Assembly: GCF_030813635.1 (NCBI RefSeq)
Contig: NZ_JAUSUM010000002.1
Coordinates: 310,001-374,000, forward strand
Source of the DNA: Salibacterium salarium
GTDB taxonomy: Bacteria > Bacillota > Bacilli > Bacillales > Marinococcaceae
Length of the DNA stretch: 64,000 bases
Direction of reading: 5' to 3'
Part shown: positions 1 to 9,036 of the stretch, one piece after another
Layout of the letters: each line of letters opens with the position of its first letter
Numbering within the stretch: position 1 is the first letter of the stretch
Notes under the pieces: generated by a model
Seen by the model: only the letters and a program-made list of their open reading frames with translations
Told to the model about the DNA's origin: nothing
Database searches by the model: none
Program-made: the position numbers and the translations under genes

Positions 1-240
1 GCGCAATAACATGCAAAACATCGGCGGCTCTTTTGGATTTTCTACTTTAATATCAGTGAAATGCATGCGTGAAAAGCTTGGATTCGCTGACAACAAAAGC
101 TGGTGATTTTTTTGATTTGCACGAATCGTTAAAAGAAGGTCTGTTTTATATGGTTGTTTTATTTTCGTAATCCGTCCGCTCAAGATTGTATTTTTACATT
201 CATCAATAACGGCTTTTGTCATAATTCCATCAAAAGACAT
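1..240 (-). CDS. rqcH: RqcH / NFACT ribosome quality control protein, N-terminal fragment
   Basis: The reverse strand from 240 reads MSFDGIMTKAVIDECKN and continues open to the window edge, so only the first 80 codons are present. This matches the start of the NFACT-N domain of RqcH (B. subtilis YloA), which binds obstructed 50S subunits and adds C-terminal alanine tails to stalled nascent chains. The start ATG (238-240) follows a GGAAAGGATGG-type ribosome binding site. It diverges from the Ca-ATPase gene at 341, as yloA/yloB neighbours do by synteny. The identification rests on the N-terminus and position. Confidence 0.9.
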   Translation of the reverse strand, partial: MSFDGIMTKAVIDECKNTILSGRITKIKQPYKTDLLLTIRANQKNHQLLLSANPSFSRMHFTDIKVENPKEPPMFCMLLR

Positions 241-271
241 ACTTACATTCCATCCTTTCCTCTATTTCATA

Positions 272-300
272 AGTATAGCATGAATTGAGGCTTGTCTGAA
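272..300 (-). promoter_or_regulatory. Candidate sigma-A promoter of rqcH
   Basis: On the reverse strand, TTCAGA (295-300) and TATACT (272-277) are separated by 17 nt and lie 32 nt upstream of the rqcH start. The -10 matches 5 of 6 consensus bases and the -35 matches 4 of 6. Promoter call is by pattern only. Confidence 0.55.
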
Positions 301-340
301 TAGGATGTGATGACACGTTTTAACTGAAGGGGCGAGTGCA

Positions 341-2980
341 ATGAACTGGCATCAACAATCCCAGGAGGAACTGGAGAAAATATTAAATGTGACAGCATCA
401 ACAGGGTTGACTGAGTCACAGGCGAAAAAACGGATAAAACAACACGGTCTTAATCAACTTGAGGAGAAAAAGAAAATTCCATCATGGCTGCTATTTTTAC
501 GGCAATTTCAAGATATGATGATACTCTTGTTAATCGGGGCAACACTTGTGTCCGCAGCCTTAGGGGAGTATATTGATGCTCTTACCATCGTTTTTATTGT
601 ACTGTTAAACGGTATACTCGGTTTTATTCAGGAAAATAAAGCTGAAAAATCATTAGACGCTTTAAAAGAATTAGCTTCACCGACAATGAAGGTGAAAAGA
701 GATGGTCATTGGATTACAATCCCTTCTGTTGAAGGTGTACCTGGAGATATCGTCAAGCTTCATGGTGGGGATAAAGTTAGTGCTGACATCCGTTTGTTGT
801 CAGTAAATAGTTTAAGTGCAGAAGAGTCTGCTTTAACTGGAGAATCGTATCCTGTACAAAAATCGAATGACCGTTTGAAAGATACAAACGTTTCTATCGG
901 TGAACGTGTGAATATGGCATTTGCTGGGACATTAGTAACAAAAGGAGATGCTGTCGGTGTCATTGTCGCCACAGGGATGAAGACAGAAATGGGGAAAATC
1001 GCGCATCTTTTAAGCGATTCGGTTAAATCAGAAACGCCACTTCAAAAACGGCTCGCTCATTTGGGAACGATATTAATTACCGGCGCTCTAATTTTAACGG
1101 CACTGGTGGTTATTATAGGCTTAATGCAAGGACAGCCGTTTTATAAAATGATTCTTTCTGGCGTATCGCTTGCTGTTGCAGCGATTCCTGAAGGTCTCCC
1201 TGCAATCGTAACAGTCGTTCTAGCACTTGGTGTACAGCGAATGATTAAACGGCAAGCTATCGTTCGTCATCTTCCCGCGGTGGAAACACTAGGATGTGCA
1301 TCTGTTATTTGCTCAGATAAAACCGGAACTCTTACCCAAAATAAAATGAAAGTGACAGCGTTATGGAATCCATCGGGTATCACATTCCGCTCTTCAAAAA
1401 AGGGATTTTCTAAATTTTCTTATGAGAATTTGCTTTCATTTTCGGTTTTATGTAATCAAGCTGCAATGGATGCAACAGAAGCGAATGAAAAAATTCAGGG
1501 AGATTCGACCGAGTTGGCCCTTATTGAGGCTGCACAATCTGCTGGTATTTCTCTCAACCAGTTGTTTTCTTCGTACCGGGTGGAAAAAGTGTTTCCGTTT
1601 GATTCGGAACGAAAACGAATGACTGTCATCGTCAGGGACAAGACGGGAACAGCATTTGTAGTAACTAAAGGGGCACCGGATGTTTTACTTGATCTAACGA
1701 CCACGATTATGGAGAGAGGTAAGGCTGAAAAATTATCTGCTTTTAAGAAAGAAAATATTTATCGTGCGATTGAGGATATGGCAAGTAGAGCTTTGCGTAC
1801 CATTGCCGTTGCTTATAGACCACTGGATAAAGGAGAAACGATAAAAGATGTGACAAAAGCGGAAAAGAATTTGTCTTTTATAGGAATGGAAGGAATGATA
1901 GATCCACCGCGGCCTGAAGTAAAAGAGGCGATTCAAGAATGTCGCAGTGCCGGAATTAAAACGATAATGATTACAGGTGACCATAAATTAACTGCAGCTG
2001 CGATTGCAAAGGATATTGGATTGCTTCCTGAATACGGGAAGGTGTTGACCGGGCGAGAATGGGAACAAGCATCTCTTCAAGATAAGCGTCGTCTGCTCCA
2101 ACGAGTTTATGTGTTTGCTAGAGTTAGTCCGGAAGATAAGCTGAATATAGTAAAGGAACTAAGAAACGCAGGTCATGTCGTTGCCATGACTGGAGATGGA
2201 GTGAATGATGCGCCTGCCTTAAAAGCAGCAGATATTGGGATAGCAATGGGGAAAACGGGTACGGATGTCGCGAAGGAAGCAGCAGCTCTTATTTTACGAG
2301 ATGACAATTTTTCGACCATTCGCTCTGCTATTAAAGAAGGTCGTAATATCTATGATAATATTCGCAAGTTCATTCGTTATATGCTCGCATCTAATGTGGG
2401 GGAAATACTTGTTATGTTATTTGCAGTGATGCTCGGAATGCCGCTCCCGCTCGTTCCTATTCAAATTTTATGGATTAATCTCATTACTGATGGACTACCT
2501 GCCATGGCGTTAGGACTTGATCAGCCCGAAGATGACGGGATGAAACGTCCACCACGTTCGGCATCAGAAAGTATCTTTGCAAATGGAATGGGATGGAAAA
2601 TTATAAGCAGAGGTTTTCTCATTGGTCTTGTTACATTAATAGGATTTATGACTTCTTTGCACGAACAACCAAGTGATTTAATACGGGCGCAAACGATTGC
2701 CTTTTCCATACTTGTCATGGCCCAACTCATTCATGTATTTGATTGTCGAACGAGTCAAACCATTTTTGACAGGCCTCCGTTTGAGAATAAATATTTGACG
2801 GGATCTGTTTTGTCATCGATTTTGTTATTGGTTCTAGTTATTTACACACCAATATTTCAACCCATTTTTCATACAGTGGCGCTATCCGTTTCGGAATGGA
2901 TTCTCGTTTTAACTCTTGCAGCGATACCGACGTTTGCGTTGGCTGGTCAGTCTCTTTTTAAAAAAGAAAAAAAGGAATAG
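341..2980 (+). CDS. yloB: P-type calcium-transporting ATPase (type IIA)
   Basis: An 879-residue P-type ATPase that should pump Ca2+ across the cytoplasmic membrane using ATP. It has the cation-transporter N domain, the TGES actuator motif near residue 166, the PEGLP motif of a metal-binding helix near 283, the phosphorylation motif DKTGT with Asp326, and the TGDGVNDAPA hinge near 617-626. About ten membrane helices are suggested, four of them in the C-terminal 200 residues. Length and motif set match SERCA-like bacterial Ca-ATPases; B. subtilis YloB occupies the same locus and is linked to spore formation. ATG at 341 follows GAAGGGGCGAG. Transported ion is inferred from family and synteny. 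Confidence 0.93.
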   Translation: MNWHQQSQEELEKILNVTASTGLTESQAKKRIKQHGLNQLEEKKKIPSWLLFLRQFQDMMILLLIGATLVSAALGEYIDALTIVFIVLLNGILGFIQENKAEKSLDALKELASPTMKVKRDGHWITIPSVEGVPGDIVKLHGGDKVSADIRLLSVNSLSAEESALTGESYPVQKSNDRLKDTNVSIGERVNMAFAGTLVTKGDAVGVIVATGMKTEMGKIAHLLSDSVKSETPLQKRLAHLGTILITGALILTALVVIIGLMQGQPFYKMILSGVSLAVAAIPEGLPAIVTVVLALGVQRMIKRQAIVRHLPAVETLGCASVICSDKTGTLTQNKMKVTALWNPSGITFRSSKKGFSKFSYENLLSFSVLCNQAAMDATEANEKIQGDSTELALIEAAQSAGISLNQLFSSYRVEKVFPFDSERKRMTVIVRDKTGTAFVVTKGAPDVLLDLTTTIMERGKAEKLSAFKKENIYRAIEDMASRALRTIAVAYRPLDKGETIKDVTKAEKNLSFIGMEGMIDPPRPEVKEAIQECRSAGIKTIMITGDHKLTAAAIAKDIGLLPEYGKVLTGREWEQASLQDKRRLLQRVYVFARVSPEDKLNIVKELRNAGHVVAMTGDGVNDAPALKAADIGIAMGKTGTDVAKEAAALILRDDNFSTIRSAIKEGRNIYDNIRKFIRYMLASNVGEILVMLFAVMLGMPLPLVPIQILWINLITDGLPAMALGLDQPEDDGMKRPPRSASESIFANGMGWKIISRGFLIGLVTLIGFMTSLHEQPSDLIRAQTIAFSILVMAQLIHVFDCRTSQTIFDRPPFENKYLTGSVLSSILLLVLVIYTPIFQPIFHTVALSVSEWILVLTLAAIPTFALAGQSLFKKEKKE

Positions 2981-3004
2981 AAAACTTCTCCTCTTTTCAT
3001 TAGC

Positions 3005-3033
3005 TTGTGGCAAGTGGTAAAATTGGTTAGAAT
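3005..3033 (+). promoter_or_regulatory. Candidate promoter before yloC
   Basis: TTGTGG (3005-3010), a 17-nt spacer and TAGAAT (3028-3033). The -35 is poor (3 of 6) and the -10 good (5 of 6). If used, transcription would begin near 3040, leaving GGAAG at 3043-3047 as the ribosome binding site for yloC at 3055. Confidence 0.4.
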
Positions 3034-3054
3034 AGGAGAAGCGGAAGTGATAGA

Positions 3055-3939
3055 ATGACGGTAAGCATGACAGGATACGGTAGTTATACAGTGGAGAGCG
3101 AAAAAGGACGCGCTCTTATTGAAATGAAATCTGTCAATCATCGGTTTTGTGATATTCAATTCCGAATGCCCAGACAGCTCTTTCACATGGAAGACACATT
3201 GCGAACGTTGATTCAAAGACATATAGAACGTGGCAAAATAGATGTTTTTATCACTTTAGAAGGTTCGGCTCAATCGTCAAAAGATGTTCAGATTGATTGG
3301 GCAGTGTTGCACCTGATGCTAGATAAGGCAGAGGAGATGGAACAGCTGAATGTATTTGATTCCACTTTGCGCCTGCAAGACTTTTTATTGCATCCAGACA
3401 TCGTTGCAGTAGAAGAAAGAACAGAACTGGATAAAGAATGGGAACAAGAGATACAAAGAGCTGTGACCGAAGCTGCATCTAAGCTTTATGACATGAGAAT
3501 TAGAGAAGGAAAAGCTTTACATGCAGACTTTCTAAAAAGAATTGAAATCATTCAACAAAGAACATATGATATTCAAGAACAAACAGCGGACGTTATTTCT
3601 GCCTATCGTAATCGTCTGCAGGAACGAATTCGCGATTTTGTTAAAGATAGTTCCTATGACGTGGACGAACAACGTTTGCTAACAGAAGTGGCTGTTTTTT
3701 CTGAAAAGGCAAACATAGATGAGGAGTTAACACGTCTCCTTTCTCATTGCCATCAATTTGTGAATACATTGAACGAACAAAGAGCAAAAGGGAGAAAGCT
3801 AGATTTTCTCGTTCAGGAGATGAACCGCGAAGCGAATACGATAGGATCTAAAGCAAATGATGCTACACTAAGCCATCTTGTTGTCGATATAAAAAGTGAA
3901 CTTGAAAAAGTTAAAGAACAAGTCCAAAATATAGAGTAG
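3055..3939 (+). CDS. yloC: YicC/YloC family endoribonuclease
   Basis: A 294-residue YicC-family protein: the N-terminus VSMTGYGSYTVE and the C-terminal block ending in a basic/acidic KSELEKVKEQVQN helix are typical, and the LVQEMNREANTIGSKA motif near residues 256-271 is the family hallmark. E. coli YicC and B. subtilis YloC are endoribonucleases active on single-stranded RNA. It is followed by remA and gmk as in other Bacillaceae. The ATG at 3055 has GGAAG seven bases upstream; the second Met (3067) is a possible alternative start. Confidence 0.9.
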   Translation: MTVSMTGYGSYTVESEKGRALIEMKSVNHRFCDIQFRMPRQLFHMEDTLRTLIQRHIERGKIDVFITLEGSAQSSKDVQIDWAVLHLMLDKAEEMEQLNVFDSTLRLQDFLLHPDIVAVEERTELDKEWEQEIQRAVTEAASKLYDMRIREGKALHADFLKRIEIIQQRTYDIQEQTADVISAYRNRLQERIRDFVKDSSYDVDEQRLLTEVAVFSEKANIDEELTRLLSHCHQFVNTLNEQRAKGRKLDFLVQEMNREANTIGSKANDATLSHLVVDIKSELEKVKEQVQNIE

Positions 3940-4024
3940 TCAGCGAACGCATTTTCGTATATAGTTGTAGATAAGTGGTGAAAATAGAGCGTAGCTGTCG
4001 CTCCTGATGAAGTGAGGGATTCTA

Positions 4025-4285
4025 GTGAATATTAAACTAATAAATATAGGCTTCGGTAATATCGTTTCAGCCAATCGAATTATATCGATTGTCAGTCCAG
4101 AATCGGCACCAATTAAGCGGATTATTCAAGAAGCTCGCGACCGTAATATGTTAGTTGATGCGACGTATGGAAGAAGGACTCGGGCGGTTATTATTGTTGA
4201 TAGTGATCATGTTATTTTGTCAGCTGTTCAACCAGAAACGGTAGCACAACGATTAACCACAAAAGATGATTCAAACGATGATTAA
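4025..4285 (+). CDS. remA: RemA extracellular matrix / osmoprotection regulator
   Basis: An 86-residue RemA (YlzA) protein with the conserved stretches [20 protein letters not shown] and [18 protein letters not shown]. In B. subtilis RemA is a DNA-binding activator of biofilm matrix and osmoprotection genes and forms ring-like oligomers. The start is GTG at 4025, preceded by GTGAGGGATT. A small inverted repeat, GAGCG/CGCTC, lies about 25 nt upstream in the 85-nt gap after yloC. It is followed after 37 nt by gmk. Confidence 0.95.
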   Translation: MNIKLINIGFGNIVSANRIISIVSPESAPIKRIIQEARDRNMLVDATYGRRTRAVIIVDSDHVILSAVQPETVAQRLTTKDDSNDD

Positions 4286-4322
4286 TAATTTTGTATTATA
4301 GGCAGGAAAGGCGTTGGAAACA

Positions 4323-4937
4323 ATGCAGGATGAAAAGGGAATTTTGATTGTCTTATCGGGCCCGGCTGGTGTAGGTAAAGGCACGGTATGTAATGCATTA
4401 CGCGAAAAAAACACTGGAATTGAATACTCTGTTTCTGCAACAACAAGGGATCCTAGAACAGGAGAAAAGGATGGCGTCAATTATTTTTTCAAAACAAAAG
4501 CGGAATTTGAAAAAATGATTGAAAACGATCGACTCCTTGAATGGGCAAAATACGTAAATAATTATTATGGTACTCCAATTGATCCCGTCTTAGATACTGT
4601 GAATAACGGAAAAGATATTATTCTTGAGATTGAAGTTCAAGGGGCGAAAAAAGTAAAGGAAAGATATCCAGAGGGTATTTTTATTTTCTTAATGCCTCCA
4701 AGTCTTGCGGAATTGCGTGCACGTATTACTGAAAGAGGAACGGAGACGGAAGACCTTATTAATAAACGGATGACCGTAGCACAGGATGAATTAGAAATGA
4801 TGGAGAATTACGATTACGTAGTAGAAAATGATCAAGTGGAATATGCGGTTGAGCGTATTCGTTCGATTGTCACGGCAGAACATTGTAAACGAGAACGTTT
4901 AGTAGAAAAATATAAACAAATTGTGGAGGTTGAATAA
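4323..4937 (+). CDS. gmk: Guanylate kinase
   Basis: Phosphorylates GMP (and dGMP) to GDP with ATP, in purine nucleotide synthesis and (p)ppGpp-sensitive GTP control. The P-loop [10 protein letters not shown] lies near residues 10-19, followed by the GMP-binding [20 protein letters not shown] segment. An upstream in-frame TTG at 4314 would add three residues but sits only 2 nt behind the AGGAAAGG site; ATG 4323 gives better spacing and aligns with the B. subtilis start. Length from this ATG is 204 residues, normal for the family. It is 2 nt from rpoZ, so the two are cotranscribed. Confidence 0.95.
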   Translation: MQDEKGILIVLSGPAGVGKGTVCNALREKNTGIEYSVSATTRDPRTGEKDGVNYFFKTKAEFEKMIENDRLLEWAKYVNNYYGTPIDPVLDTVNNGKDIILEIEVQGAKKVKERYPEGIFIFLMPPSLAELRARITERGTETEDLINKRMTVAQDELEMMENYDYVVENDQVEYAVERIRSIVTAEHCKRERLVEKYKQIVEVE

Positions 4938-4939
4938 TC

Positions 4940-5167
4940 ATGTTATATCCATCTGTTGATACATTAATGAAAAATATTGATTCCAAATATACTTTATGTA
5001 CGATTTCTGCGCTTAGAGCCCGGGAGCTAAAAGAGCTTCAGCAAGAGCCAGAATCTACCGTGGAAGATCACGATTCTTCTAAACTTGTCGGCATTGCCTT
5101 GAAGGAAATTGACCAAGGGACGTTAGGATATAAACAAGGGGAAAATACAGACAACGATACAGAGTAA
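4940..5167 (+). CDS. rpoZ: RNA polymerase omega subunit
   Basis: A 75-residue omega subunit that stabilises RNA polymerase assembly. The N-terminal MLYPSVDTLMKNIDSKYTL and the RARELKE helix are the conserved RpoZ core. It follows gmk by 2 nt, with GGAGG inside the gmk end acting as ribosome binding site. The acidic C-terminal tail is variable in this family. A terminator directly follows. Confidence 0.93.
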   Translation: MLYPSVDTLMKNIDSKYTLCTISALRARELKELQQEPESTVEDHDSSKLVGIALKEIDQGTLGYKQGENTDNDTE

Positions 5168-5177
5168 TGAAGATGAA

Positions 5178-5211
5178 CAACAACCTATATCCATTATAGG
5201 TTGTTGTTTTT
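5178..5211 (+). terminator. Rho-independent terminator after rpoZ
   Basis: A perfect 12-bp stem, CAACAACCTATA (5178-5189) with TATAGGTTGTTG (5195-5206), a 5-nt loop and a following T run. It ends the yloC-remA-gmk-rpoZ group. Confidence 0.88.
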
Positions 5212-5270
5212 ACACGTGCGGAAAACAACCCTAGTACAAATGGATAGTTATAAAGAAAAGAGGGAGGAAC

Positions 5271-6476
5271 ATGCTCCGAGAAAAAAATATTCTTTTGGGA
5301 GTGACTGGTGGTATAGCGGCTTATAAAGCGGCATCACTTGCCAGTAAATTAACGCAGACAGGCGCGAATGTAAAAGTCATGATGACCAATCATGCAAAAG
5401 AGTTCGTGACACCATTGACGTTTCAAGCGTTAACCCGCGACAGAGTGTATGATGACACATTTGCGGAAACAGAACCGGAAAAAGTGGCCCATATTGACAT
5501 TGCAGATTGGGCCGATATGATTGTGATTGCCCCTGCTACCGCTAATATGATAGCCAAAGCCGCTAATGGACTAGCAGATGATATGGTGTCTACCACAATA
5601 CTTGCTGCAACTTGTCCGGTTTATATCGCTCCAGCAATGAATGTGAATATGTACGAGCACCCTGCCGTAAAGGAAAATATGAATAAATTAAAACTAAGGG
5701 GCTGTCATTTTATTGAACCTGGTGCAGGTTATCTCGCATGCGGTTGGATTGGAAAAGGACGATTGGCAGAGCCTGAAGATATTACTGCTTTCTTGCAGTC
5801 AGAATATGAGAAAAAGTCTGCATATCTTGGTAAAAAAATTCTTGTTACAGCAGGGCCAACGTATGAATATAGTGATCCAGTCAGAGTATTTACTAATCCA
5901 TCAACCGGTAAAATGGGCTTTGCCGTTGCAGCAGAGGCAGCTCTTCTTGGTGCAGAAGTGACTTTAATTGCCGGACCGGTTCAACTTGAGACCCCGCCTG
6001 GAGTAAATAGGATAGATGTGACGACAGCAGAACAGATGTATGAAGCGGTAATGGAGCGTTTTCCGGCTGTCGATATCGTTTGTAAAGCCGCAGCTGTTTC
6101 TGATTATAGACCTGTATCAACCGCCATGGATAAAACGAAAAAACGAGACGGTGACTTATCGATTGCAATGGAGCGGACGAAAGATATACTGGCTGCTTTA
6201 GGAGAAAAAAAAGAACATCAGCTATTGATTGGATTCGCAGCCGAATCCGAGAATGTGAAAGATTATGCTAATGATAAACTCCATCGAAAAAACCTTGATA
6301 TGGTGGTAGCAAATAATATTTCTTCGAATAACTCTGGCTTTGGTACAAATACAAATGAAATAATATTGCTCCAAAAAGGAGAAGAACCCCGTTCATTACC
6401 TTTACTGACAAAAACAGCTGCTGCTAAAGAGCTGTGGGATTCTATGGAATTTATGGTTAAAAGGAACGATTCATAA
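5271..6476 (+). CDS. coaBC: Bifunctional phosphopantothenoylcysteine decarboxylase / phosphopantothenate-cysteine ligase
   Basis: A 401-residue fusion that makes 4-phosphopantetheine for coenzyme A: the N-terminal flavoprotein CoaC (residues about 1-180) decarboxylates phosphopantothenoylcysteine, and the C-terminal CoaB joins cysteine to phosphopantothenate. Visible marks are GVTGGIAAYK, the PAMNVNMYEHPA substrate-clamp motif, and in CoaB the start KILVTAGPTYEY near 190 and KAAAVSDYRP near 274-283. The ATG at 5271 follows GAGGGAGG. Its stop overlaps the priA start by one base. Confidence 0.95.
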   Translation: MLREKNILLGVTGGIAAYKAASLASKLTQTGANVKVMMTNHAKEFVTPLTFQALTRDRVYDDTFAETEPEKVAHIDIADWADMIVIAPATANMIAKAANGLADDMVSTTILAATCPVYIAPAMNVNMYEHPAVKENMNKLKLRGCHFIEPGAGYLACGWIGKGRLAEPEDITAFLQSEYEKKSAYLGKKILVTAGPTYEYSDPVRVFTNPSTGKMGFAVAAEAALLGAEVTLIAGPVQLETPPGVNRIDVTTAEQMYEAVMERFPAVDIVCKAAAVSDYRPVSTAMDKTKKRDGDLSIAMERTKDILAALGEKKEHQLLIGFAAESENVKDYANDKLHRKNLDMVVANNISSNNSGFGTNTNEIILLQKGEEPRSLPLLTKTAAAKELWDSMEFMVKRNDS

Positions 6477-8887
6477 TGTATGCTAAAGTCATTGTAGATG
6501 TGGCAGCAGCTCAAACCAATAAAGCATTTGATTATCTCATTCCGGAAGAATTAGAAGGCTTAATTCAACCTGGTATGAGGGTGACAGTACCTTTTGGACC
6601 AAGAAAAATTCAAGGATTTGTTTGGCAAATAACAGAACATACAGAACTTGCCAGAGTCAAACCGATAACGGAAATGCTCGATCCTTATCCTGTTCTTACC
6701 GAAGAATTACTAAAACTTGGGGAATGGTTGGCATTAGAAACGGTTTGTTTTTTAATTACAGCTTATCAATCCATGATTCCGTCTGCCATACGTGCAAAAC
6801 CAAAAAAACTATTACAATTAAAAATGGATGAAAAAGATTTGAATCCAGCCTTACAGACGATATTTGCCGGCAAACAGTCGGTGGATTGGGCTAAATTTTC
6901 TAATGACAAACAAACAATGGCACTTCTCAAAAAAGCAATTCAAGAAGAAACTATTGAAGTGGAATACTTTCTGAAAGATCAAACGAAAAAGAAAATGGTT
7001 CGTACAATCCGTACTTCCGACAGTGCTTATGCTATTGATCATCAACAGATAATAGGCAACCGGGCAAAAAAACAAGTGCAGTTCATGAATTGGTTCAAAA
7101 ATAACTTTCCAAGCGAAGCGGTTGCGATACAAACTGTAACGGAACAGGCAGGCGTAACAACGAATATTATACGTTCTCTTGTTAATAAAGGACTCTTAAT
7201 TGAAGAAGCGGTAGAAGAATATAGAGATCCTTATGAAAATCAAGAATTTGAACAGCCTAAGCGTCCGAATTTAACTACTCAACAACGCGAAGTACTTGAT
7301 CCAATTGATGCAGCGGTAACAGATAGTAATCATGAAGCCTTTTTGTTGCGGGGAGTTACAGGCAGTGGAAAAACAGAGGTGTATTTGCGGACCATTGAAA
7401 CAGTTCTTGAAAAAGGGGAAGAGGCAATTGTGCTCGTCCCGGAAATTTCTTTAACACCTCAAATGGTAGAGCGCTTTAAAGAAAGATTCGGCTCACAAGT
7501 TGCGGTGCTGCATAGCGCACTTTCATCAGGAGAAAAGTATGACGAATGGAGAAAAGTTCATCGTAAAGAAGTGAAAGTAGCTGTCGGCGCCAGGTCTGCG
7601 ATATTTGCACCATTTGAGAACCTTGGTGTTATTATAATAGATGAGGAACACGAAGGAAGTTATAAACAAGAAGATCACCCTCGTTATCATGCGAGACAGG
7701 TTGCCTTATGGAGAGGAAATTATCATAGTTGTCCGATTCTTTTAGGAAGTGCGACACCTTCTCTTGAATCTTACGCGAGAGCATCTCGGCACGTATTTAC
7801 GCTTCTAGAGTTACCAGATCGAGTGAATAAAGTCGCGATGCCGGAAGTAGATGTTATTGATATGCGAGATGAATTAAAAAAAGGAAATCGTTCTGCTTTT
7901 TCTGAGCTTCTTCTCGAAAAAATGCAAGACAGAATAGAAAAAAATGAACAAATCGTTCTATTTTTAAACAGACGTGGTTATTCTACTTTTGTTATTTGTA
8001 GAAATTGTGGATATACTGCAGCTTGCCCTCATTGTGAGATAACTCTTACTTATCACCACACTGGTCGTAATCTAAAATGTCACTACTGTGGCTATCACGA
8101 GCCGATGATGAACACATGTCCTGAATGTGAGAGTGAGCATATCCGGTTTTTTGGGACAGGTACACAAAAAGTCCAAGAAGAAATCACCAATTTATTGCCT
8201 GAAGCCCGTGTCATTCGGATGGATGTTGATACAACATCACGCAAAGGGTCACATGCAAAATTGCTACAATCGTTTCGCAATGGTGAAGCGGATATATTAT
8301 TGGGTACACAAATGATAGCAAAAGGACTTGATTTTCCTAAAATTACACTAGTTGGAGTACTTGCCGCTGATACAATGCTGCATTTGCCAGACTTTCGAGC
8401 ACCCGAACGTACATTTCAGCTATTAACGCAAGTGAGCGGTAGGGCGGGAAGAGATAAGCTTTTGGGGGAAGTTGTGGTGCAGACATATACCCCGGACCAT
8501 TACAGCATACAACATGCTAAGACACATGATTTTAAATCCTTTTCTTTAGAAGAAATGGGGCAAAGAAAACGCGGCGGTTATCCTCCTTATTACTATATTA
8601 CCTTAGTGACTGTTGCTCATGAAGATATTACAAAAGTAATAAAAACTTCTGATAAGATCGCATCTTACTTAAAACAAACATTGTCACCTGAAACAAAAAT
8701 CCTTGGACCTACTGTCTCTCCAATTGCCAGGATAAAAGATAGATATCGTTATCAATGCATGATAAAATATAAAAATGAACCTGAATTAATAAATAAATTA
8801 AATGAAATACACTTTCATTACCAAAAAGAGATGGCAAATAATCATTTGTCTATTTCGATTGATATGAACCCGCAAATGTTCATGTAA
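6476..8887 (+). CDS. priA: Primosomal protein N' (PriA replication restart helicase)
   Basis: An 803-residue superfamily 2 helicase that reloads the replication machinery at collapsed forks. It has an N-terminal DNA-binding part, Walker A GVTGSGKTEVY (about 298-308), the DEEH box (about 388), and a zinc-binding insert with four CxxC pairs between about 504 and 560 (CRNCGYTAACPHC, CHYCGY, CPEC). Helicase motifs GTQMIAKGLDF and SGRAGR follow. The start overlaps the coaBC stop (TAATG), so the two are translationally coupled. Confidence 0.96.
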   Translation: MYAKVIVDVAAAQTNKAFDYLIPEELEGLIQPGMRVTVPFGPRKIQGFVWQITEHTELARVKPITEMLDPYPVLTEELLKLGEWLALETVCFLITAYQSMIPSAIRAKPKKLLQLKMDEKDLNPALQTIFAGKQSVDWAKFSNDKQTMALLKKAIQEETIEVEYFLKDQTKKKMVRTIRTSDSAYAIDHQQIIGNRAKKQVQFMNWFKNNFPSEAVAIQTVTEQAGVTTNIIRSLVNKGLLIEEAVEEYRDPYENQEFEQPKRPNLTTQQREVLDPIDAAVTDSNHEAFLLRGVTGSGKTEVYLRTIETVLEKGEEAIVLVPEISLTPQMVERFKERFGSQVAVLHSALSSGEKYDEWRKVHRKEVKVAVGARSAIFAPFENLGVIIIDEEHEGSYKQEDHPRYHARQVALWRGNYHSCPILLGSATPSLESYARASRHVFTLLELPDRVNKVAMPEVDVIDMRDELKKGNRSAFSELLLEKMQDRIEKNEQIVLFLNRRGYSTFVICRNCGYTAACPHCEITLTYHHTGRNLKCHYCGYHEPMMNTCPECESEHIRFFGTGTQKVQEEITNLLPEARVIRMDVDTTSRKGSHAKLLQSFRNGEADILLGTQMIAKGLDFPKITLVGVLAADTMLHLPDFRAPERTFQLLTQVSGRAGRDKLLGEVVVQTYTPDHYSIQHAKTHDFKSFSLEEMGQRKRGGYPPYYYITLVTVAHEDITKVIKTSDKIASYLKQTLSPETKILGPTVSPIARIKDRYRYQCMIKYKNEPELINKLNEIHFHYQKEMANNHLSISIDMNPQMFM

Positions 8888-8894
8888 TATTCAG

Positions 8895-8929
8895 CCCCGT
8901 TTTTTGTATTATTACACGGGGTTGTTTTT
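8895..8929 (+). terminator. Probable terminator after priA
   Basis: CCCCGT (8895-8900) pairs with ACGGGG (8916-8921) across a 15-nt loop and is followed by TTGTTTTTG. The loop is long, so strength is uncertain. The 149-nt gap to fmt contains no def gene. Confidence 0.6.
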
Positions 8930-9036
8930 GTATTAAAGATATCCTATTAAGATCTTATAACACTTTTATTGAAGTTGCGAAATGTCGATTGCACAATACA
9001 TGCTAGGTCTTTTGTTTATAAGAAAGGTGATTTACA

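Noticed and set aside
2985-3041. CTTCTCCT/AGGAGAAG repeat that could mask a yloC ribosome binding site
   Set aside because: If the promoter at 3005-3033 is used the left arm is not in the RNA, and GGAAG nearer the start can serve as ribosome binding site.
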